Source: Gammaproteobacteria bacterium (GTDB lineage Bacteria; Pseudomonadota; Gammaproteobacteria; Pseudomonadales; Azotimanducaceae). Taken from it: a stretch of 6,062 nt of DNA. Below are positions 1 through 3,984 of this stretch, piece after piece (within the stretch, counting starts at the first letter, position 1; each line of letters begins with the position of its first letter). Location: NCBI GenBank assembly GCA_003476445.1, contig DMUF01000193.1:811-6872 (forward strand), read 5' to 3'. The notes beneath the pieces were generated by a model that made no database searches, was not told the DNA's origin, and was given only the letters and a program-made list of their open reading frames with translations. Both the position numbers and the translations under genes were made by a program.

Positions 1-68
<68 letters not shown>

Positions 69-69
69 C

Positions 70-95
70 CCCGCTGGTCACGCACGGCTAGCGGG
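70..95. terminator. GC-rich hairpin between tRNA-Val and the convergent oxidoreductase
   Basis: Positions 70-79 pair with 86-95 (CCCGCT against AGCGGG, then further pairs including two G-U wobbles), leaving a 6-base loop. The stem starts two bases after the tRNA CCA and covers the last codons of the oxidoreductase. It could act as a bidirectional 3' end or as a trailer structure for tRNA maturation. No T tract follows on either strand, so it is not a canonical intrinsic terminator and its role is inferred from position. Confidence 0.35.
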
Positions 96-953
96 CTTCA
101 CCACCTGTTCAGCGAACGCTGCCAAACGATCCCGCCCCCCGGGGCCGGCAAAGAAGAACGCTGGCACCATGGCACGATCCACGCCAAGCCCTGCGAGCTG
201 CTCCGCCCCCCTGACCGGGTCTGCCATTTGCTGACCGAACATCGCGTTGATCGCAATACCCGCCGGGTCGCGACCCGCTTTCTCCGTTGCAACCCGAACG
301 CGCGCAATGAGTCCGCCCAGACGCACCGGGTCGCCTTCGCCTGGGAAATAGCCATCCGCAATGCGCGCCACGCGCTGGATCGCCGCCTCGGTGTCGCCAC
401 CCACGATCACGGGGATGTTGCCGTTGACCGGCCGCGGGCTGCAGGTGACCGGCGGGAAGTTCACGAACTCGCCGGAGAAACTGGCGTGCGGCCCCGCCCA
501 TAGCGCGCGCATCGCGGCAATGTACTCGTCGTTCCGGGCGCCGCGCCGCTCCCACGGCACGCCCAGCGCGTCGAATTCTTCCCGCATCCAGCCGACGCCC
601 AGTCCCAGTTCTACCCGACCGCCGGACAGTCGGTCGAGGGTGGCCAGTTCTTTCGCAAGCACCAGCGGATTGCGCTGCGGGACGATCAGGATGCACGTGC
701 CAAGTCGCAGCGTCGGGGCTGCCGCGGCTGCAAACGCAAGCCAGATCAACGGGTCGGGAATCGGCGTATCCGGCTCAGCCGGGATCTTGCCATCCGCCGT
801 GTACGGATACTTCGACTCGATGGCGCTGGGCAGAATGACGTGCTCGCCACCCCAGACGGATTCGAATCCGAGTTCCTCGGCGAGCCGACAGAGTGCGAGC
901 GCGTCCGGGCCGTCAATACTGATGCTGCTAGCGAAAGCGAGTCCGAATTTCAT
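78..953 (-). CDS. LLM-class (luciferase-like) F420-/flavin-dependent oxidoreductase
   Basis: This 291-residue protein belongs to the bacterial luciferase-like monooxygenase superfamily (TIM barrel). It most resembles the group annotated as probable F420-dependent oxidoreductases of the Rv2161c type. It starts with the typical first strand MKFGLAF. Other family signatures are LAEELGFESVWGGEH (24-38), a P-x-RNPL segment (92-97), the LGLGVGWMREEF motif (116-127) and PRPVNGNIPVIVGG (173-186). The length is normal for the family and the protein should be cytoplasmic. The substrate cannot be read from the sequence. The cofactor is also open, because F420 is uncommon in gammaproteobacteria and some relatives use FMN. 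The start is the ATG with the conserved N-terminal strand; only a weak purine-rich AAGAGAG lies about 11 bases upstream. It follows tusB on the same strand after 77 bases, so co-transcription is possible but unproven. Its 3' end faces the tRNA gene. Confidence 0.88.
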   Translation of the reverse strand: MKFGLAFASSISIDGPDALALCRLAEELGFESVWGGEHVILPSAIESKYPYTADGKIPAEPDTPIPDPLIWLAFAAAAAPTLRLGTCILIVPQRNPLVLAKELATLDRLSGGRVELGLGVGWMREEFDALGVPWERRGARNDEYIAAMRALWAGPHASFSGEFVNFPPVTCSPRPVNGNIPVIVGGDTEAAIQRVARIADGYFPGEGDPVRLGGLIARVRVATEKAGRDPAGIAINAMFGQQMADPVRGAEQLAGLGVDRAMVPAFFFAGPGGRDRLAAFAEQVVKPASRA

Positions 954-1030
954 GGTGTTAGGGTGCTCTCTTGAGAAAACGGAAAGAGTTTATGGCGCCG
1001 TCACGCGCTTTGGGTGCCGTCCGAGGACTG

Positions 1031-1291
1031 TCATGACCAGGCGACCACCACATCGTGTTCAGTCACCCGCCTGACGAACTCAGCGTCATCGATGACTTGC
1101 ACAGTATCGCCCGACACGCCGCTCGCAGGACAGTCGGCAGCGCGAACACAGACACGCACCCCGGGCGCGGGAGCCCAGGCGTCGAGCGCGCGTACCGCAT
1201 CGTCGAGCAATAGCAACATGTCGTCAGACGCAGCCGTCGCCGCGCAGCTGGCGACGGCGGAGCGGTTCGTTACGAGAAACAAAACGGCCAT
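1031..1291 (-). CDS. tusB: Sulfur relay protein TusB/DsrH family
   Basis: This 86-residue protein is the smallest subunit of the TusBCD (DsrEFH-like) complex. TusBCD takes persulfide sulfur from TusA and hands it to TusE on the way to 2-thiouridine at tRNA wobble position 34. Family features are the N-terminal strand (AVLFLVTNRS), the hydrophobic MLLLLDDAVRAL segment, and the ending EFVRRVTEHDVVVAW, which matches the usual TusB ending (phenylalanine-valine, a basic residue, a histidine, final AW). I chose the ATG at 1291, which forms a TGATG overlap with the tusC stop; a TTG directly before it (1294) would add one residue. There is a cysteine at residue 16, in the region where the DsrH proteins of sulfur oxidisers carry a conserved cysteine. 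It is the last gene of the tight tus cluster. The family call is fairly sure; Tus versus Dsr is decided mainly by the absence of visible dsr genes. Confidence 0.82.
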   Translation of the reverse strand: MAVLFLVTNRSAVASCAATAASDDMLLLLDDAVRALDAWAPAPGVRVCVRAADCPASGVSGDTVQVIDDAEFVRRVTEHDVVVAWS

Positions 1292-1656
1292 CAATCCCCC
1301 AGCACGCGCGCCGCGCGCGCGAGCAGTTCGCGAAGCTCCGCGCGATCAAGCGCTTGCACAGGGTCCGGCAGCTCTGCCGGCGGGTCGCAGACGCGAATGT
1401 CTGCAAGACCAAATTCAGCGAGCCGCGAGAGCAGCGCCGCACCCGTCGCTGACAACACCGCAGCGGACCCCGCAGATTCAAACAGCCGCGCTCGCCCCGC
1501 ATCGGCAAAGATGACCGTCACCGGTTGATCGAATGCCGCAAGCACAAAGGCTGGATCGAATGCTTCGTCGGCGAAGGCAGACGCCTGCGGGTCGGAGCGC
1601 AGCAGAAGAACGGTTGCAGATGGCGACGAGGCAACGGAAGGCGCGAGATCATTCAT
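1291..1656 (-). CDS. tusC: Sulfur relay protein TusC/DsrF family
   Basis: This 121-residue DsrE/F-like fold protein is the middle subunit of the TusBCD sulfur-transfer complex. Visible features are a first strand ATVLLLRSDP after about 13 extra N-terminal residues, and the segment EAFDPAFVLAAFDQPVTVIFADAGRARLF (31-59), which matches the family pattern of a helix followed by a strand and a D-x-G turn. Near the end is EFGLADIRVCDPPAEL (81-96), like the conserved L-Y-x-I-x-x-x-x-VC-x-x-S-L region of TusC. The start ATG overlaps the tusD stop as ATGA, and its stop overlaps the tusB start, so all three genes are translationally coupled. Sequence conservation is weaker than for TusD, and the assignment rests partly on its place between tusD and tusB. 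TusC has no established catalytic cysteine; C90 is conserved in some relatives. Confidence 0.82.
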   Translation of the reverse strand: MNDLAPSVASSPSATVLLLRSDPQASAFADEAFDPAFVLAAFDQPVTVIFADAGRARLFESAGSAAVLSATGAALLSRLAEFGLADIRVCDPPAELPDPVQALDRAELRELLARAARVLGD

Positions 1657-2039
1657 GCGCGGAACTCCACCACGCGATCCGCCGTCAGCAGCGCTGCGAT
1701 GATCTGGCCCAGCCCCATCGGCTCAAAGCCAGAAACTGCGGGTTCTGACGCCACCTCTGCACCAGGGGATTGCCGCCGACCAAGCGCACCCACGCACACG
1801 CCGAGACACGGTGGCGTCGATTGCTGCGACGTGCCGGCGAGTTGAGACCAATCCGCAAGCAGTCGCGCGCCCGGCTCTGTTTGATCGCCCCCCGCCAGCG
1901 CAAGCTCGACACCATCCTGCAGCAGATACACGCCAGCGATTTCGTGTCGGGCTAGCAGTGCCGCCCGAACGAAGGTAAGCGCCGCCTCGTGCAAGGAGTA
2001 GCGCGTCAGGCTGCAGGCGACGATGACGACTATGCGCAT
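1653..2039 (-). CDS. tusD: Sulfur relay protein TusD/DsrE, sulfur-carrying subunit
   Basis: This 128-residue protein matches the usual TusD length. TusD holds the reactive cysteine of the TusBCD complex (Cys78 in E. coli), which accepts sulfur from TusA as a persulfide. The segment CLGVCVGALGRRQ (78-90) aligns with the family active-site region ICVAAALRRG, which places the catalytic residue at C82. C78 here is a second cysteine just before it. The C-terminus MGLGQIIAALLTADRVVEF (108-126) corresponds to the conserved GLG-x-x-x-x-A-x-x-x-DRVVxF ending. The N-terminal strand MRIVVIVACS is also typical. It is the first gene of tusDCB, with a 4-base ATGA overlap to tusC. A weak GGAA lies before the start. 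Its partner tusE/dsrC is not in the window. The desaturase gene diverges from it 44 bases away, so their promoters must overlap each other or the neighbouring coding sequence. Confidence 0.9.
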   Translation of the reverse strand: MRIVVIVACSLTRYSLHEAALTFVRAALLARHEIAGVYLLQDGVELALAGGDQTEPGARLLADWSQLAGTSQQSTPPCLGVCVGALGRRQSPGAEVASEPAVSGFEPMGLGQIIAALLTADRVVEFRA

Positions 2040-2072
2040 TACTATTCCAGTTCCGGCTTCACGCGCCGGCGA

Positions 2073-2078
2073 GGGAGG
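2073..2078 (+). promoter_or_regulatory. Ribosome binding site of the desaturase gene
   Basis: GGGAGG, inside the purine run GAGGGAGG at 2071-2078, lies 5 bases before the ATG at 2084. It is a strong Shine-Dalgarno sequence and supports that start. A loose -10-like TACTAT at 2040-2045 lies upstream, but the -35 region is poor, so no promoter is called. Confidence 0.75.
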
Positions 2079-2083
2079 CGCCT

Positions 2084-2989
2084 ATGATTGCACGGGAATT
2101 GATGTCGCCAGCAGATATCGAGCGCCTCACCGCGCGCAGCGATCTCCGCGCCCTCTGGCTTGTTTTATGCCAATGGGTGCTCACCCTGGCAATTCTCGCG
2201 ATGGTCGCCATCTGGCCGAACCCCGTGACCGTTGTGCTCGCCGTGCTGCTCCTGGGCGGGCGCCAGCTCGGGTTCGGCGTGCTTGTCCACGAGTGCGGTC
2301 ATCGGTCGCTGTTTCGTTCACCCCTGCTCAATGATCTGGTTGCGGACTGGCTGCTGGCTCCGCCCACGTTCAACGATAGGGTCGCCTACATGCGCGGGCA
2401 TGTCGGTCACCACCGGCTGGCCGGCACGGCGGAGGACCCGGATCTACCCAACTACCAGGACTACCCTATTTCCCGCGCGCGACTGCGGCGCAAGCTCGCG
2501 CGGGATCTCACCGGAAAGACCGGCTTCAGGACGCTTGCAGGCATTGTGAGCGCTTGGCGCCGATACCCGACGTTGGCGCCCGAGCGTCAGGCTGCGCTGC
2601 GGCGCGGTCTCGGCATACAGATCGTGCTGCTTGCGGGCATGACCCTGGCGGGCGCGCCCTGGCTTTACCTGGTTTGGATCGCGGCGTTCGTATTCACAAA
2701 CCCGCTCATGAGCCGTTTGCGGCAGATAGCGGAACATGCCGCGGTGCCCGACCGACTGGATCCGGATCCGCGCCGCAATACCCGCACCGTCATGGGCGGC
2801 GCGATCGCGCGCCTTCTGGTTTGTCCGCACCGGATCAACTACCACCTGGAGCACCACCTGCTGCCGTCGGTGCCGATTTATCGGTTGCGCGCGATGCACG
2901 CGCTGCTGCAGGCGAATGGAAGCTACCGCGACGTTCCGCCCTTCACCGGCTATCGCGCCCTCTTTCGCGCCGTGGCGAACGCGGGCTGA
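2084..2989 (+). CDS. Membrane fatty acid desaturase family protein
   Basis: This 301-residue integral membrane di-iron enzyme belongs to the fatty acid desaturase/hydroxylase superfamily, which puts double bonds or hydroxyls into acyl chains using O2. Three histidine boxes are present: HECGH (69-73), HVGHH (106-110) and HLEHHLLPSVP (254-264). A further histidine in RQIAEH (213-218) is typical of the family. Membrane segments are visible at about 24-43 and 47-66, before box 1, and at about 176-206, between boxes 2 and 3. NTRTVMGGAIARLL (232-245) before the last box is the usual pre-box region in bacterial COG3239-type proteins. All iron ligands seem intact, so it is probably active. The regiospecificity and the substrate (phospholipid, sphingolipid or another lipid) cannot be told. 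It appears to be a single-gene unit, divergent from tusD and convergent with the FHA gene 33 bases downstream. The start is backed by a strong ribosome binding site. Confidence 0.9.
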   Translation: MIARELMSPADIERLTARSDLRALWLVLCQWVLTLAILAMVAIWPNPVTVVLAVLLLGGRQLGFGVLVHECGHRSLFRSPLLNDLVADWLLAPPTFNDRVAYMRGHVGHHRLAGTAEDPDLPNYQDYPISRARLRRKLARDLTGKTGFRTLAGIVSAWRRYPTLAPERQAALRRGLGIQIVLLAGMTLAGAPWLYLVWIAAFVFTNPLMSRLRQIAEHAAVPDRLDPDPRRNTRTVMGGAIARLLVCPHRINYHLEHHLLPSVPIYRLRAMHALLQANGSYRDVPPFTGYRALFRAVANAG

Positions 2990-3012
2990 GGTGGCAAACG
3001 CCCGTCGCGCAC

Positions 3013-3035
3013 GCCGGCGTTGTCAGCTCGCCGGC
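3013..3035. terminator. Inverted repeat at the convergent ends of the desaturase and FHA genes
   Basis: GCCGGCG (3013-3019) pairs perfectly with CGCCGGC (3029-3035) around a 9-base loop. It lies between the desaturase stop (2989) and the last codons of the FHA gene, which is where a shared terminator would sit. Neither strand has a T tract after the stem, so it may only be a stabilising 3' hairpin. Confidence 0.35.
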
Positions 3036-3775
3036 TGACCACCTTGCGCGAGCACGGTGTCCTGACCGGCCAAAACGGTCGCTCCACCGAGGCCCGGCTG
3101 ATCGATCAATAACGGAGACCCGCCTTCGTACAGGAGCAGCTCCACCGGACCGGTGACGACATGCTCGGCGACCGGCACACCGTTGACCCGCAGCCCGTTG
3201 CGGCTGCCAAGATCCTCAAGGCGCCAGACCCCGTGTTCGAAGTGCGCACGGACGTGCTGGCGGCTTACCCGAGGATCATCCACCCGCAGTTCGCAATCCG
3301 GGTCGCGGCCCAGGGTGAACGAACGAGAGAAGCGCAGCCGATGCGGACCGGTCCGGTCACGCCAGGAGACTTCGAGGGCGCCCACCATGATCGTTTCGGT
3401 GAACGGCTCGGCAGATTGCGACGGCAGCGGCACCGCCCCTGCGCCCGAATCCTTCATTACGCCCTTAGGCGTTATCTCGAAGATCCACGCGAGTACGAGC
3501 ACCACCGGCAGCCCGAGGGCGAGCGTTACGATCAATCCTCGCACAGCCCAGTTGGGCACACCGAACGTCGGCAGCAGCTCCGAAGCGCCAAGCGCGAGAC
3601 CCCAGGCGGCGATGAGATAGGTTGCGCCCACCGATAGCACGTTACGTCGGCGAAGTTCGAGCCAGAGCCAGGCAAAACGAGCAGAGATCTTGCGCACGAG
3701 CGACCCGACGATTGACCAGGGCGGAACAGCTTTCTGACGTGCCTGCGCACGCCTTAGCACCGAATCATCAGTCAT
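3023..3775 (-). CDS. Two-helix membrane protein with C-terminal FHA domain
   Basis: This 250-residue protein has three parts. Residues 1-45 are basic and cytoplasmic. Residues 46-105 form a two-helix module (about 47-68 and 78-99) ending in AWIFEITPKGV. This is the LRRRNV...YLIAAW...LAWIFEITPKG module often found in proteobacterial membrane proteins, where it precedes or follows cyclase, TPR or winged-helix domains. After a linker, residues about 146-225 are an FHA domain with the phosphothreonine-binding signatures LGRDPD (155-160), SRQH (171-174) and LGSRNG (189-194), then VNG (197-199). FHA domains bind phosphothreonine peptides, so this protein probably brings a Ser/Thr-kinase signal to the inner membrane. 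No kinase or phosphatase gene is in view. The tail after residue 228 is Gly-rich and holds two TVLA units. The ATG overlaps the stop of a small upstream ORF (ATGA) and has no good ribosome binding site of its own, which suggests translational coupling. The partner and process are unknown. Confidence 0.88.
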   Translation of the reverse strand: MTDDSVLRRAQARQKAVPPWSIVGSLVRKISARFAWLWLELRRRNVLSVGATYLIAAWGLALGASELLPTFGVPNWAVRGLIVTLALGLPVVLVLAWIFEITPKGVMKDSGAGAVPLPSQSAEPFTETIMVGALEVSWRDRTGPHRLRFSRSFTLGRDPDCELRVDDPRVSRQHVRAHFEHGVWRLEDLGSRNGLRVNGVPVAEHVVTGPVELLLYEGGSPLLIDQPGLGGATVLAGQDTVLAQGGQPAS

Positions 3776-3906
3776 GCTCTAAGCAAATACCAGCGCAGCT
3801 GCTCAGTTTCCGGAGAGGTGGTGTCAGTGCAGTCGAAAGCGTAGGATTCGGTGAAAAAAAGAAGGGATTCCCGATAGTCAATCGGGAAAGTCCCAGGGCA
3901 GAACAT
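3772..3906 (-). CDS. Candidate small ORF/leader peptide upstream of the FHA gene
   Basis: A 44-residue reading frame runs from the ATG at 3906 to a TGA that overlaps the FHA start codon as ATGA. A GGAG sits six bases before its ATG. The peptide begins MFCPGTFPIDYRESLLFFTE and ends PETEQLRWYLLRA. I do not recognise a domain; the ending loosely recalls the LRWYLE segment of CHAT-domain proteins, but that is too short to trust. Third codon positions look less GC-rich than in the neighbouring genes. The terminator-like hairpin lies inside this frame, so ribosomes translating it could interfere with hairpin formation. It could be a coupling or leader peptide, a remnant of an older gene, or chance. 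The first ATG in this frame is at 3957, which would give 61 residues, but it lacks the better-placed ribosome binding site. Confidence 0.35.
   Translation of the reverse strand: MFCPGTFPIDYRESLLFFTESYAFDCTDTTSPETEQLRWYLLRA
3854..3894 (-). terminator. Strong intrinsic-terminator-like hairpin on the minus strand (possible attenuator)
   Basis: Read on the minus strand, GGGA then TTCCCGAT (after a two-base CT bulge) pairs with ATCGGGAATCCC around a 5-base loop. This gives a 12-bp stem across 3864-3894. The sequence TTCTTTTTTT follows at once (3854-3863). This is the classic Rho-independent layout. No gene on the minus strand ends just upstream, since the large plus-strand gene lies there. It therefore sits in the would-be 5' leader of the FHA gene, or ends a short antisense or small RNA. 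On the plus strand the T tract becomes an A tract before the stem, so it would not terminate the plus-strand gene. Confidence 0.65.
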
Positions 3907-3912
3907 CGAGTA

Positions 3913-3916
3913 CTCC
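3913..3916 (-). promoter_or_regulatory. Ribosome binding site of the small leader ORF
   Basis: GGAG on the minus strand, six bases before the ATG at 3906. Sequence and spacing are good, and it is the main reason for preferring this start. A four-base match can occur by chance. Confidence 0.35.
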
Positions 3917-3975
3917 GGTGCTTTTCGCCCTCCCAGCCGCCGCGCCGCACGACACACCGGCGCACAAACAAGAAT

Positions 3976-3979
3976 GGAG
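3976..3979 (+). promoter_or_regulatory. Ribosome binding site that decides the GTG start of the large exported protein
   Basis: GGAG lies five bases before the GTG at 3985. No ATG in this frame lies nearby upstream, and the GTG is followed directly by a well-formed signal peptide, so site and start support each other. Confidence 0.65.
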
Positions 3980-3984
3980 CTGCC

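Noticed and set aside
361..1074. 237-codon plus-strand frame across the oxidoreductase gene
   Set aside because: Antisense shadow of a clear luciferase-like enzyme; Ser/Arg/Pro-rich with no family features.
2444..2899. 151-codon minus-strand frame and other plus frames across the desaturase
   Set aside because: Shadows of a gene with three intact histidine boxes; composition is Arg/Ala/Pro-rich and unlike a folded protein.
3868..3903. Promoter for the FHA gene using TTGACT in the hairpin loop as a -35 box
   Set aside because: At a 17-base spacing the would-be -10 is TTTTTC, inside the T tract, which is a poor match. The terminator reading explains the sequence better.
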